DNA of 64,000 nucleotides from RGDT01 sp964630925 (GCA_964630925.1 CAZVZK010000033.1:1-64000), one strand, 5' to 3'; shown: positions 24,926 to 34,065, counted from the first letter of the stretch. Notes: generated by a model not told the origin, from the letters alone. Numbers and translations are program-made.

Positions 24926-25711
24926 ATGATCAGGGCCATGTACACCGCGGCCACGGGCATGAGCGCCCAGTCCACCAGCATCGACACCGTCGCCAACAAC
25001 CTCGCCAACATCAACACCAACGGCTTCAAACGCAACCACCTCGACTTCCAGGACCTCCTCTACGTCAACGAGGTCTCCCCAGGCGCGGCCGCCGCCCAGG
25101 GCCAGCAGGTGCCCGCCGGCCTCCAGGTCGGCAGCGGCGTCCGCGTCGCCGGCACCCCCAAGATCTTCACCCAGGGCAGCCCCGTCAACACCGGCAACAG
25201 CTACGACATCGCCATCGAGGGCCCCGGCTTCCTCCAGGTCAGCATGCCCAACGGCGACACGCGCTACACCCGCGACGGCGCCCTCCGCATCAACGCCACC
25301 GGCAGCCTCGTCACCTCCGACGGCTTCAACATCTCGCCCCAGATCACCGTCCCCCAGGACGCCACCTCCGTCTCCATCGGCTCCGACGGCACCGTGTCCG
25401 TCGGCGCCGCCGGCGGCGGCACCACCCAGGTCGGGCAGCTCACCCTCGTCCGCTTCCCCAACCCCGCCGGGCTGTCCGCCGAGGGCCGCAACCTCTTCGC
25501 CGAGAGCGCCTCGTCCGGCTCCCCCATCACCGCCACCCCCGGCCAGAACGGCGCCGGCCTCCTCCGCCAGGGCTTCCTCGAACGCTCCAACGTCGAGGCC
25601 GTCACCGAGCTGGTCAACCTCATCCTCGCCCAGCGTGCCTTCGAGTTCAACACCCGCTCCATCCAGTCCGCCGACCAGATGCTGTCGCGCGTCACACAGA
25701 TCACGGGCTGA
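24926..25711 (+). CDS. flgG: Flagellar distal rod protein FlgG
   Basis: The 261-residue protein is a clear FlgG: MIRAMYTAATGMSAQ at the start, NNLANINTNGFKR near residue 30, IEGPGFLQVSMPNGDTRYTRDGAL in the core, and the C-terminal rod motif ELVNLILAQRAFEFNTRSIQ. It forms the distal rod of the flagellar drive shaft. AAGGAG precedes the ATG. It lies 18 bases after flgF and 7 bases before flgA. Confidence 0.95.
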   Translation: MIRAMYTAATGMSAQSTSIDTVANNLANINTNGFKRNHLDFQDLLYVNEVSPGAAAAQGQQVPAGLQVGSGVRVAGTPKIFTQGSPVNTGNSYDIAIEGPGFLQVSMPNGDTRYTRDGALRINATGSLVTSDGFNISPQITVPQDATSVSIGSDGTVSVGAAGGGTTQVGQLTLVRFPNPAGLSAEGRNLFAESASSGSPITATPGQNGAGLLRQGFLERSNVEAVTELVNLILAQRAFEFNTRSIQSADQMLSRVTQITG

Positions 25712-25718
25712 GGCACCC

Positions 25719-26696
25719 ATGACACCCCTCCTCCTCCTCGCCGCCCTGCTGACGGCCGCCGCCGAGCCGCCCGGCGGCGCCGCGGTGCTCCGCCTGCGCC
25801 CCCACGCCGTCGCCACCACGCGCGTCGTGCGCGTGGCCGACCTCGCCGACCTGATCGGCGGGCCGCCCGCGCTGCGCGAGCACATCGCCCGCCTCGACGT
25901 GGCCGAGGTCGCCGACAAGGACGCCCGCCTCACCCTGTCGGGGAAGCAGGTGGGGTTCCGCCTCCGCCTCGCCGGCCTGCCGCCGGAGTCGTTCCGCATC
26001 GAGGGCGAGTCCGCCACGGTCACCGTCCGCTTCCGCCCCGTGAGCGCGGAGGTGGTGGTGGCCCGCGTCCGCCAGGAGCTGCTGGCCGGCCTGCCGTGGG
26101 CCGCCGACGAGGTGCAGGTCACCCTCGTGCAGCCGCTCACCGCGCCGCTCCCCGCCCTGGCCGACGACGAGGAGCTGGCCGTGAGGGCGAAGATGAGGCC
26201 CGGCACGCGCCCGCCCGGCCGGGTGCAGATGGACGTGCAGCTCGTCGTCCGCGGCGAGGCCCGCCTGTCGCTGCCCCTGTACTTCGAGGTCCGCCCCTGC
26301 GTCGCCGTCGCGGTGTGCAAACGCCGCGTCGAGCCGGGCCGGGAGGTGACCGAGGCCGACTTCTTCGTCGAGCAGCAGCCGGTGGCCGGCAACAGCGCCG
26401 ACCTGGCCAGCCCGGCCACGCTGAAGGGCTGCAAGGCGCGGCGGATGCTTCTGCCGGGCCAGCCGATCCGAGCCGCGGATGTGGAGGACGGCGCGAGGCA
26501 GGCCGAGGGGCCGGTCCTGGTCAAGGCACGCGAGTCGGTCAAGCTGCAGGTGCGTGTCGGCGACCTGTCGGTCCACGCGCTGGGGCAGGCGTTGCAGGAG
26601 GGCCGCCGCGGGCAGCTCATCCGCGTGCAGAACGCCGACTCGAAGAAGGTGCTGATGGCCCGCGTCATCGGCCCGTCGCTGGCCGAGGTGGAATGA
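25719..26696 (+). CDS. flgA: Flagellar P-ring assembly protein FlgA
   Basis: The 325-residue exported protein has a signal peptide (about residues 1-16), an N-terminal domain and the C-terminal SAF domain typical of FlgA (CKRRVEPGREVTEADF near 205, then MLLPGQPIRAADV). It ends in the beta-clip segment QGRRGQLIRVQNADSKKVLMARV-like region. FlgA chaperones the P-ring protein FlgI in the periplasm. No flgI follows in this operon, which is odd. The start lies 7 bases after flgG. Confidence 0.88.
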   Translation: MTPLLLLAALLTAAAEPPGGAAVLRLRPHAVATTRVVRVADLADLIGGPPALREHIARLDVAEVADKDARLTLSGKQVGFRLRLAGLPPESFRIEGESATVTVRFRPVSAEVVVARVRQELLAGLPWAADEVQVTLVQPLTAPLPALADDEELAVRAKMRPGTRPPGRVQMDVQLVVRGEARLSLPLYFEVRPCVAVAVCKRRVEPGREVTEADFFVEQQPVAGNSADLASPATLKGCKARRMLLPGQPIRAADVEDGARQAEGPVLVKARESVKLQVRVGDLSVHALGQALQEGRRGQLIRVQNADSKKVLMARVIGPSLAEVE

Positions 26697-26709
26697 GGGG
26701 GGTGGGGCG

Positions 26710-27336
26710 ATGAAGACCCTGTGGTACTGCGTGGCGTTCGGCCTGCTGCACACCGCCGTCTGGCCGGCGGGCCTCCAGGCCGAGTCGATCTGGCAGCGGC
26801 GATCGCAGCGTTTCGGCTTCCTCTTCAACGACCAGCGGGCCAGGAACATCGGCGACATCGTGACGGTGCTGGTGGTGGAAAGCAACGCCATCAACCAGCG
26901 CGAGCAGCGCCAGCTCAACAAGGCGACCGACACCGGGGCCAAGATCACGTACCAGGGCTCCACCTCGTCCGACAAGGGCGAGCGCAACGGGGCCATGAAC
27001 GCCGCCGGCCAGCTCACGTCGAACCGCTCGTTCGACGGCAACGCCCAGCTCACCAGCGGCCGCCTCTTCACCGACACCCTCACCGCCACCGTGATCGACG
27101 TGCTGCCCAACGGCAACCTGGTGATCGAGGGCCACCGCGTCCGCACGGTCAGCGGCGAGCAGCGCCTGCTCCGCGTGACCGGCATCGTGCGCCCCGCCGA
27201 CCTGTCGGCGTTCAACACGGTGCAGTCGGCGGCGATGGCCAACTTCCGGATCGAGTACTGCGGCCGCGGCGTGGACACCAGCTTCACGTCGCAGGGCTGG
27301 TTCGGCCGCGTGGTCAACTTCGTCTGGCCGTTCTGA
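26710..27336 (+). CDS. flgH: Flagellar L-ring protein FlgH
   Basis: The 208-residue exported protein has a signal peptide (about 1-25) and the FlgH core: NIGDIVTVLVVESNAINQ, then NGNLVIEGHRVRTVSGEQ and LRVTGIVRPADLSAFNTV. FlgH normally is an outer-membrane lipoprotein, but I see no lipobox cysteine at the cleavage site here; the only early Cys is residue 7. It is the last flagellar gene in this run; flgI and flgJ do not follow. Confidence 0.92.
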   Translation: MKTLWYCVAFGLLHTAVWPAGLQAESIWQRRSQRFGFLFNDQRARNIGDIVTVLVVESNAINQREQRQLNKATDTGAKITYQGSTSSDKGERNGAMNAAGQLTSNRSFDGNAQLTSGRLFTDTLTATVIDVLPNGNLVIEGHRVRTVSGEQRLLRVTGIVRPADLSAFNTVQSAAMANFRIEYCGRGVDTSFTSQGWFGRVVNFVWPF

Positions 27337-27465
27337 CACGCAGGCCCTCCGCCGGCTTCCGCCCCCGGGCGTCTCGCCCACAGCTCGATGAGAGGGGGTT
27401 GGGGGGCGAGGCAGTTCGTACAATACCCCTCGGCGGGGCGTCCCGCCGTTGCCGGCGAGGGGACC

Positions 27466-28140
27466 ATGACCGAAGCCGAGTGGCGCGCCTGCACCAGCCC
27501 GGAGGCGATGCTGCACCACCTGACCGACCGCGCCAGCCCGCGCAAGCTGAGGCTGTACGCCGTCAATTGCTGCCGCCGCATCTGGCACCTGCTCACCGAC
27601 GAGCGCTGCCGGCACGCCATCGATGTGGCCCAACGCTTCGTGGACGGCAAGGCGACGATGGCCGACCTCGCCAGCGCCGGCCACGTCGTCGCCTCCGTCG
27701 CCCGCGTCTGGGGAGACTCCCTCTCCCCCGTCGCCCGCGCCACCTACGCCATCGGCGGCGCCGCCTGGGCCGCCACACGCGGCTCCGCCTGGCTCTCCGC
27801 CTGGGACGCCGCCTGGGACGCCCGCATGGCCGCGCGGGATTTCGTCGCCGGGACGGACTGGGAGAAGGAACGCCAGTGGCAGGCCGCCGTCCTCCACGAC
27901 CTCGTGGGCAACCCCTTCCGCCCCCCCGCCCTCGACCCCGCCTGGCTCGCCCCGTCGTCCCCGGTCTCGCAGATGGCCCGCGTCATCTACGACGAGGACC
28001 GCTTCGGCGATCTGCCCATCCTCGGCGACGCCCTCGAGGAGGCCGGCTGCGCCGACGGCGAGCTGCTGGCCCACTGCCACGGACGCGGCCCCCATTACCG
28101 CGGCTGCTGGGTGGTCGACGCCGTCCTGGGATTCCGATGA
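27466..28140 (+). CDS. Gemmata-family protein of unknown function (MTEAEW type)
   Basis: The 224-residue protein matches a family I recall as expanded in Gemmata. It opens with MTEAEWRACTSPEAML, then CCRRIWHLLTDERCR, an Ala/Trp-rich middle (AAWAATRGSAW), and a conserved end with GNPFRPPALDPAWL, IYDEDRFGDLPIL and GCWVVDAVLG. No enzymatic motif is evident. GAGGGG precedes the ATG, and a TACAAT -10-like hexamer lies at 27419-27424. It is joined to a TusA-like gene by an ATGA overlap. Confidence 0.8.
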   Translation: MTEAEWRACTSPEAMLHHLTDRASPRKLRLYAVNCCRRIWHLLTDERCRHAIDVAQRFVDGKATMADLASAGHVVASVARVWGDSLSPVARATYAIGGAAWAATRGSAWLSAWDAAWDARMAARDFVAGTDWEKERQWQAAVLHDLVGNPFRPPALDPAWLAPSSPVSQMARVIYDEDRFGDLPILGDALEEAGCADGELLAHCHGRGPHYRGCWVVDAVLGFR

Positions 28141-28361
28141 GCGACACCCCCGAGACCTGGGACGCCGGCGAGATGGGCTGCGGCGAGCTGCTCCTGATGC
28201 TCAAGCTGCGCATGCGTGGCCTCGCCCCCGGCGCCGTCCTCCGCGTCATCGCCCGCGACCTCGCCGCCCCGGAGGAGATGCCCGCCTGGTGCCGCCTCAC
28301 GGGCCACACACTCGTTGCCGCCGCCCACCCCGTGTACGATATCCGCCGCCGCCCCGATTAA
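28137..28361 (+). CDS. TusA/SirA-like sulfur-carrier protein, degenerate active site
   Basis: The 74-residue protein aligns by eye with TusA-type sulfur carriers: the usual CPxP loop is replaced by MGCGELLLMLK with Cys15 kept, followed by GAVLRVIARDLAAPEEMPAWCRLTGH. The family transfers persulfide sulfur in the cytoplasm through this cysteine. The loss of both prolines makes the function uncertain. The start codon overlaps the stop of the preceding Gemmata-family gene, so the two proteins are probably made in fixed ratio. Confidence 0.7.
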   Translation: MSDTPETWDAGEMGCGELLLMLKLRMRGLAPGAVLRVIARDLAAPEEMPAWCRLTGHTLVAAAHPVYDIRRRPD

Positions 28362-28385
28362 CGGGGCGTGGGGGCGTCTCGCCCC
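28351..28385 (+). terminator. Two small hairpins at the end of the TusA-like gene
   Basis: A 6-bp hairpin (GCCCCG-ATTAA-CGGGGC, 28351-28367) encloses the TAA stop codon in its loop, and a second (GGGGCG-TCT-CGCCCC, 28371-28385) follows at once. Neither has a T-run. A terminator role is inferred from position. Confidence 0.35.
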
Positions 28386-28610
28386 AGGAGGGCGTCGGCT
28401 CCGCTCGCGCCCATCTCGCAGGCGTCGAGAACAAGGGGGGGGCCTGGACGGGCGTCCCGAAAACCGGGTGGGAGTGGCTGATGCGCGTGCGGAAGGCCGG
28501 TCCTGGGCGTGGCCTCAACCGGCGTCAACCGCGTGGAGGTTGCCCCCCTCTGACCAACCGGCCCCGCTGCCCACCCTCGTGGGAGGATCCCCCATTTCTT
28601 TCACAGCCTC

Positions 28611-29750
28611 TCATTTCCCGGCCCACCGGGCGATGTCCAGCTCGACGGGCCGCTGCCATGCCGTGTCCGCCATGACGACGTTGAACGAGGAGTACTCGAC
28701 GGCCAGCCCCGGCGTACCTGGCCCTTGAACCAGCATCAGTCCGGGCCGGGCCGAGGCGACGTGCCCGCCGAACATGAACAGCCTCATCGGCACCTCCTTG
28801 CGGCGCCGCCCCTTCTTCGCCGCGGCCCACACCGCCTGTCGCGCCCGGGAGCGCGCCGCCGCCTCCGCGAAGCGCCACGGCGCCGCACGCCACATCGCCC
28901 GACGCACCCGCGCGGCGTTCTCATCCCACACCTTCTGCGGGGTCTTGTAGCCGCGCAGGCGTTTCGGCCGGCCCGCGTCGAGTAGCTCACTCACCTCCGC
29001 CGGCGCCTCGATCCCGCACAGCCGCAGCGCCTCCTCGAATCGCCCGTCGTCCTGATACGCCGTGCAGAGCATGGCCCGGCCGGCCGGCGTCAGCGTGCCG
29101 GCCCGCGCCTCCGCCTCCAGCCGCCCGATGACCGGCGTCCGCCCCGCCCCCGTGACGGCGCGCAGCTCCTCCCCCGTCACGCCCCAGCGCTCGGCCTCGC
29201 TGACCCCGGCCGCCCGCCCGTCCCAGTACCACCGCGCGGGCATCCAGTCATGGTGCTGGTTCTCGACGACGAGCGCCGTCAGCCGCACCGTGATCCGCTG
29301 CGGGGCGGACACGCGCGCGGGGCCGCGTGCGATCAGGCACAGCTCCTGATCGCGGGTCAGCCCCGCGGCGTCGCCGTAGGACGCCAGCACCACCTCGGCC
29401 GAGGTGCGGAACCGCCCCTTGTCATCGCGCGGGAAGTGCCGGGCGATGCCGTCGCGGTCCAGGTGGCGGACATCCTCCGCGAGCAACGCCGCGTCGTGGG
29501 GCCGATACTCCGCGCCCTCGATGTCCACGTCGACCATGTCGCCACCGGCCGCCTCCCGCGCCGCCGCGATGGCCGCCAGAGGACGCAGCTCGGCCCGCGT
29601 CACCGGCAGGCGGAAGCGGCAGCCGTGCCGCACCTCGGCGGCCTTCTTTTCCTGGCCTTGCTCCTCCAGCCAGTCGGCGTAGGCCAATCGCGGCCCCGCG
29701 TCGTGCGGGCACGCCCTGATCGCCGCCAGGAGCCGCGCCTCCTCACCCAT
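28611..29750 (-). CDS. TIGR02996-domain protein with unknown C-terminal region
   Basis: The 379-residue protein begins with the TIGR02996 repeat-companion domain (LLAAIRACPHDAGPRLAYADWLEEQGQE), which is typical of Gemmata paralogues. The rest is not LRR; it holds a mixed alpha/beta region, an Arg-rich stretch near residues 275-325 and a beta-like tail (RLFMFGGHVASARPGLMLV). The role is unknown. Its ATG overlaps the last codons of mobA by eight bases, implying translational coupling. Confidence 0.75.
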   Translation of the reverse strand: MGEEARLLAAIRACPHDAGPRLAYADWLEEQGQEKKAAEVRHGCRFRLPVTRAELRPLAAIAAAREAAGGDMVDVDIEGAEYRPHDAALLAEDVRHLDRDGIARHFPRDDKGRFRTSAEVVLASYGDAAGLTRDQELCLIARGPARVSAPQRITVRLTALVVENQHHDWMPARWYWDGRAAGVSEAERWGVTGEELRAVTGAGRTPVIGRLEAEARAGTLTPAGRAMLCTAYQDDGRFEEALRLCGIEAPAEVSELLDAGRPKRLRGYKTPQKVWDENAARVRRAMWRAAPWRFAEAAARSRARQAVWAAAKKGRRRKEVPMRLFMFGGHVASARPGLMLVQGPGTPGLAVEYSSFNVVMADTAWQRPVELDIARWAGK

Positions 29751-30351
29751 GCCCCGCCTCCCGCATCGCCCCCTCGTACTCCTCCGGCGTGTTGACGTTG
29801 CGCAGGCTGGCCACCCCCGGCAGCTCCTCCTCGCGCACCAGCCGCGTCGGCACCGCGTCGAACAGATCCGCCGTCCGCAGCCGCCCCGCCGCAAGCAGCC
29901 CGCGCACGGCCGGCAGCACGCGCACTCGGTACACGCCGGCCAGCGGATGCCTGTAGCCGCCCACGTCCGGCACGGCGACCTCGTCGTCGCCCAGCAGCTC
30001 GAACATCCGCCGGATGAACGCCTCCTCAAGGAAGGGCACGTCACACGACGAGATGTAAGCCGCATCGGCGACGCCGTCCAGCGCCGCCAGCCCGGCGGCG
30101 ATGCCCTCCAGCGGCCCGCGCCCGCCCTCGGCGTCGTGCACCACGCGGACGCCCTCCGGCAACGGCGGCAGATCCTGCCCCGGCGCCGCGACCGCCACCA
30201 CCCGCGGGACGACGCGGCCGATCACCTCCACCACGCGGACGAGCATGGGCCGGCCGGCGAACGGCAGCCACGCCTTGGGCCGGCCCATCCGGCTCGACCG
30301 GCCCCCACACAGCACCACCCCGGCACGCATCACCTTCGAGTCAGGCGTCAT
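29743..30351 (-). CDS. mobA: Molybdenum cofactor guanylyltransferase MobA
   Basis: The roughly 202-residue protein transfers GMP to molybdopterin in the cytoplasm. The nucleotide-binding signature LCGGRSSRMGRPKAWLPFAG sits at the N-terminus, SSCDVPFL in the middle matches the metal-binding region, and the end NVNTPEEYEGA is family-like. The start could be 30351 or 30330; both lack a good ribosome binding site. It is followed by an overlapping TIGR02996 gene and preceded by a small protein whose stop overlaps it. No other molybdopterin gene is in the window. Confidence 0.88.
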   Translation of the reverse strand: MTPDSKVMRAGVVLCGGRSSRMGRPKAWLPFAGRPMLVRVVEVIGRVVPRVVAVAAPGQDLPPLPEGVRVVHDAEGGRGPLEGIAAGLAALDGVADAAYISSCDVPFLEEAFIRRMFELLGDDEVAVPDVGGYRHPLAGVYRVRVLPAVRGLLAAGRLRTADLFDAVPTRLVREEELPGVASLRNVNTPEEYEGAMREAGHG

Positions 30352-30580
30352 CCAGCGGCCGCCCGGAGAGGTCGCCGACGAATTGTTCGACCCCTTCGTG
30401 GTCGAAGATGACCGGCACCCCGCCTGGCCCGACGAAGATCCCCACGCCGTCGCGGAAAACCAGCGCCCGCGCATGATCGACTTCGAACCGCGTGCCGCTG
30501 CCCAGTACGACCGTGAACGGCCGGAATGGGGAGCGTCCTTGGAATGCGGCGAGGGTGTGATCGAAGTGGTCTGCGGTCAT
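30341..30580 (-). CDS. Small conserved-type protein (paralogue of the one at 40036-40302)
   Basis: The 79-residue protein has the layout of a small Gemmata family: a helix, then RPFTVVLGSGTRFEVDHARALVF, a short strand and VIFDHEGVEQF. A second member in this window (40036-40302) shares the plan of PFxxxxxxxxGxxxxxxHPE/HAR. It may be soluble and beta-rich. Function is unknown. Its stop overlaps the mobA start region. Confidence 0.6.
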   Translation of the reverse strand: MTADHFDHTLAAFQGRSPFRPFTVVLGSGTRFEVDHARALVFRDGVGIFVGPGGVPVIFDHEGVEQFVGDLSGRPLDDA

Positions 30581-30727
30581 CGGAGGGCCCCAAGCGCAGA
30601 TCGTAGGCGACCTCACCATCGTACCGCGCAGGTGATCGATTGCACAGCCCATACAGCCCAGCCCCGAACCAGCCACACGCGGCACGGCCTGCGATACAAT
30701 GTCCAACACCCGCCCGAGGGATGCCAG

Positions 30728-32194
30728 ATGCTCGCGCTCGCGCTCCTCCTCTGTGCCGCCGGCCCGTCCGAGGCCGACCTCCGCGCCGCCGTCAAGAAGT
30801 CGCTCGCCTACTGGCGCTCGCCCGGCGTGGCCGTCGCCGTCGTCAAGGACGGCAAGGCGGTCCTCCTCGAGGGCCACGGCGTCCGCCGCGTCGGCGGGGC
30901 CGACGCCGTCACCCCCGACACCCTCTTCGCCTTCGGCTCCAACAGCAAGGCATTCACCACGGCGGCGATGGCCGTGCTCGCCGAGGAGGGCAAGCTCAGG
31001 TGGGACGACCCCGTCCGCAAACACCTCGACTGGTTCCGCCTCAAGGACGAGGCGGCCGACAGGGAGGTGACGCTGCGTGACCTCGTCAGCCACCGCACGG
31101 GCCTCGGCGGGCATGACCTCCTGTGGTACCGCTCGCCCGACACCCCCGCCGAGATGGTGCGCAAGGCCGGGCTGCTCGCGTTGGAGAAGCCGTTCCGCAA
31201 GTCGTTCCAGTATCAGAGCGTCATGTACACCGCCGCCGGCCTCGCCGCCGCCCACGCCGCCGGCACGACCTGGGACGACCTCATCCGAAAACGCCTCCTC
31301 GACCCGCTGGGGATGAAATCGACCTTCCCCGACAGCGAGAGCGCGGCCAAGTACAAGGACGTGGCCGAGCCGCACGCCCCGGACCCCGCCGACAAGATTC
31401 AGCCCCGGCCGGCCTACCGCTGGAACGCGCCGAACGCCGCCGGGTCGATCTCCGGCACGGCCCGCGACCTGGCGGCCTGGATGCGATTCCAGCTCACCGG
31501 CCTCGCCCCGGACGGCAAGCGCCTCATCCCCCTCAAGGCCCTCCAGGAGACGCACGCCCCCCAGATCGACCTGGAGATGCTGGAGGCCGAGAAGCCGCTG
31601 TTCGCCGGGACGAAGCACCGCGGCTACGCGATGGGCTGGGTGAAGTACGACCACCGCGGCGAGACACTCGTCGCCCACGGCGGCGCCCTCGACGGCCACC
31701 GCTGCCACATCACCCTCGCGCCGGATCGCAAGATCGGCGTGGCGGTCCTGGCGAACCTGAACCAGACCCCGCTCGCCCCCGCACTCGCCGGACGGCTGAT
31801 GGAGATGATGCTCGGCCTCGACCCCCCGCGCGACTGGGACGCCCTGTTCACCGAGTCGTTGGAGAAGGGCCGCGAGATCGAGGCCAGGCGGTTGGCCGCC
31901 GAGCCCAAGCCCAAGGGCGGCAAGCCGTCGCTGCCGCCGATGTCGTTCAAGGGCACGTACACGCACCCCGCCTACGGGCGGGTAACGGTGAAGTATCAGA
32001 AGGCCGGCGGCGACCTGCTCGAATGGCGCTGGCGCGAGTGGGAGAGCGACCTCGAACACTGGCAGGACGACACATACAGGCTCCCCGGCACACCCGTTGG
32101 CGATGCGAAGGTGACGTTCCAGACGAAGGACGGCCGCGTCACCGGGATGCACGTCACGGGCCGGCTGAACGTCACCTTCCGGAGGGACGATTGA
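30728..32194 (+). CDS. Exported beta-lactamase-family serine hydrolase
   Basis: The 488-residue protein has a short signal peptide (about residues 1-16) and the class C beta-lactamase/esterase fold. The catalytic SxxK is SNSK (about residue 75), and the third motif is HGG in VAHGGALDGH. A C-terminal beta domain (about 390-488) resembles the tail found on many such esterases. The usual second-motif YxN is not clear; YTA is the best candidate. A TACAAT hexamer at 30695-30700 may be its -10. Its stop overlaps the start of a sulfatase gene (TGATG). Confidence 0.87.
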   Translation: MLALALLLCAAGPSEADLRAAVKKSLAYWRSPGVAVAVVKDGKAVLLEGHGVRRVGGADAVTPDTLFAFGSNSKAFTTAAMAVLAEEGKLRWDDPVRKHLDWFRLKDEAADREVTLRDLVSHRTGLGGHDLLWYRSPDTPAEMVRKAGLLALEKPFRKSFQYQSVMYTAAGLAAAHAAGTTWDDLIRKRLLDPLGMKSTFPDSESAAKYKDVAEPHAPDPADKIQPRPAYRWNAPNAAGSISGTARDLAAWMRFQLTGLAPDGKRLIPLKALQETHAPQIDLEMLEAEKPLFAGTKHRGYAMGWVKYDHRGETLVAHGGALDGHRCHITLAPDRKIGVAVLANLNQTPLAPALAGRLMEMMLGLDPPRDWDALFTESLEKGREIEARRLAAEPKPKGGKPSLPPMSFKGTYTHPAYGRVTVKYQKAGGDLLEWRWREWESDLEHWQDDTYRLPGTPVGDAKVTFQTKDGRVTGMHVTGRLNVTFRRDD

Positions 32195-33954
32195 TGCACA
32201 CTCTCCTGCTGCTGCTCCTCCTCCCCGCCGCCGAGGCCAAGCGGCCGAACATCCTGTGGCTGACGTGCGAGGACATGAGCTGTAACCTGGGCTGCTACGG
32301 CGACAGGGACGCCGCCACGCCCAACCTCGACGCCTTCGCGAAGCAGGCGGTCAAGTACAACCGGGCGTTCTCGACGTGCGGCGTGTGCGCCCCGAGCCGC
32401 TCGGCCCTCATCACCGGCATGTACCCCAGCACCCTCGGCTCCCACTACATGCGCTGCAAGATCGACCTGCCGAAGGAGGTGCGGGCCTTCTCCGCCCACC
32501 TCCGCGACGCGGGGTTTTACTGCACGAACAACGTGAAGACCGACTACAACTTCGCCGTGCCGAAGGACGCATGGGACGCCAACAGCCGGACGGCCCACTA
32601 CCGGGGCCGCAAGAAGGGCCAGCCGTTCTTCGCGGTCTTCAACAACACCGTGACGCATGAGAGCCAGATCCGCGCCGCCGAGGCCGCCTTCCAGAAGAAC
32701 ACGGCCCGGCTGACCAGGGCCCAGCGTCACGACCCGGCGAAGATCACGGTGCCGCCGTTCCACCCCGACGTGCCGGAGGTGCGCAAGGACTGGGCGCGGT
32801 ACCACGACCTCGTCTCGGCGATGGACATATGGTTCGGCGACATGCTGACAGAGCTGGAGAAGGAGGGCGTGGCCGACGACACCATCGTCTTCTTCTACTC
32901 GGACCACGGCGTCGGCCTGCCGCGTGGCAAGCGCTGGCTGTACGACACCGGCATGAAGGTGCCGCTGCTCATCCGCTTCGGCAAGAATTGGACGCACCTG
33001 GCGCCGGGCAAGGCCGGGAGCGAGACGGGGCGGCTGGTGAGCTTCGTCGATTTCGGCCCGACGGCGCTGAGCCTGGCGGGCGTCGAGCCGCCGAATGTGA
33101 TGCAGGGCGTGCCGTTCCTGGGCAAGCACGAGGGCAAGGCACGCGAGGCGGTCTACGGCATCCGCGACCGCATGGACGAGCGGAACGACTGCACGCGGGC
33201 GGTGCGTGACGCCCGTTTCAAGTACATCCGCAACTACATGCCGTGGAAGCCCTGGGCGCAGCCCCTCGCGTACATGGAGCTGATGCCCACGATGCAGGCG
33301 TGGCGGAAGCTGAAGGCGGAGGGCAAGCTGAAGGGCGAGGCGGCCCTGTGGATGGCGGACCAGAAGCCCACGGAGGAGCTGTACGACACGGAGGCGGACC
33401 CGCACGAGGTGAAGAACCTGGCGGGGGAGAAGAAGTATGAGGAGCACCTCCGCCGGCTGCGGGGGCTGCACACGCAGTGGAGGACGGAGACGCGCGACCT
33501 GGGGCAGCTGCCGGAGGCGCTGGTGTGGGAGTGGTCAAGGAAGGCCACCCGCTACGACCTGGGCCTCGCGATCTACGGCGCCAGATCGAGCGTGGCCCTC
33601 TCGGCGGGGCAGAAGGCCCTGGCCGCCTGGTGGTTCGAAACGATTCGAGGAGAGTGGAAGGGCGTGAAGGCCATCGACGCCCCGCGCGACCTCCTCAAAC
33701 ACGAGTCGCCGACCGTCCGCGTCGCCGCCGCGGCGGACCTGGTCCGCTTCGACACGGACGCCGACGCCTTCGCGGTCCTCCTCGCCGCCCTCAAGGACGA
33801 GAACCCGTGGGTGCGGCACGCGGCCATCCTGGCGCTCGACGACATGGGGCCGAAGCGGGCCGCCAAGGCGAAGGACGCGATCAAGGCGGCGCTGAAGGAC
33901 GCCAACGAGTACGTCGTCCGAGTCGCGCAGCACCTCGACGCGCGGCTCCCCTGA
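32194..33954 (+). CDS. Secreted sulfatase with C-terminal HEAT repeats
   Basis: The 586-residue protein has a signal peptide (1-15), the sulfatase start RPNILWLTCEDMSCNLGCYG and the formylglycine motif C65-A-P-S-R, which resembles the N-sulfoglucosamine sulfohydrolase-like branch. SDHGVGLPRGKRWLYDTG is the second sulfatase block. The last 110 residues form HEAT-like repeats (TVRVAAAADLVRFDTD, NPWVRHAAILALDDMG). The start overlaps the stop of the serine hydrolase gene with GGAGGG upstream. The sulfated substrate is unknown. Confidence 0.92.
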   Translation: MHTLLLLLLLPAAEAKRPNILWLTCEDMSCNLGCYGDRDAATPNLDAFAKQAVKYNRAFSTCGVCAPSRSALITGMYPSTLGSHYMRCKIDLPKEVRAFSAHLRDAGFYCTNNVKTDYNFAVPKDAWDANSRTAHYRGRKKGQPFFAVFNNTVTHESQIRAAEAAFQKNTARLTRAQRHDPAKITVPPFHPDVPEVRKDWARYHDLVSAMDIWFGDMLTELEKEGVADDTIVFFYSDHGVGLPRGKRWLYDTGMKVPLLIRFGKNWTHLAPGKAGSETGRLVSFVDFGPTALSLAGVEPPNVMQGVPFLGKHEGKAREAVYGIRDRMDERNDCTRAVRDARFKYIRNYMPWKPWAQPLAYMELMPTMQAWRKLKAEGKLKGEAALWMADQKPTEELYDTEADPHEVKNLAGEKKYEEHLRRLRGLHTQWRTETRDLGQLPEALVWEWSRKATRYDLGLAIYGARSSVALSAGQKALAAWWFETIRGEWKGVKAIDAPRDLLKHESPTVRVAAAADLVRFDTDADAFAVLLAALKDENPWVRHAAILALDDMGPKRAAKAKDAIKAALKDANEYVVRVAQHLDARLP

Positions 33955-34065
33955 CGACGCAAACGGAGACGCGGCTCGCAGGGGAGGCCGCGACAACCCA
34001 AAGGCCCACCCCCACTCACGCCGCGCGGGTTTACGGGGAATTCGGCACCTCGGTGACGACGGGGA

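Noticed and set aside
30341..32152. A 600-codon minus-strand frame running through the serine hydrolase gene
   Set aside because: Only its last 79 codons look like protein; the rest is antisense to the serine hydrolase.
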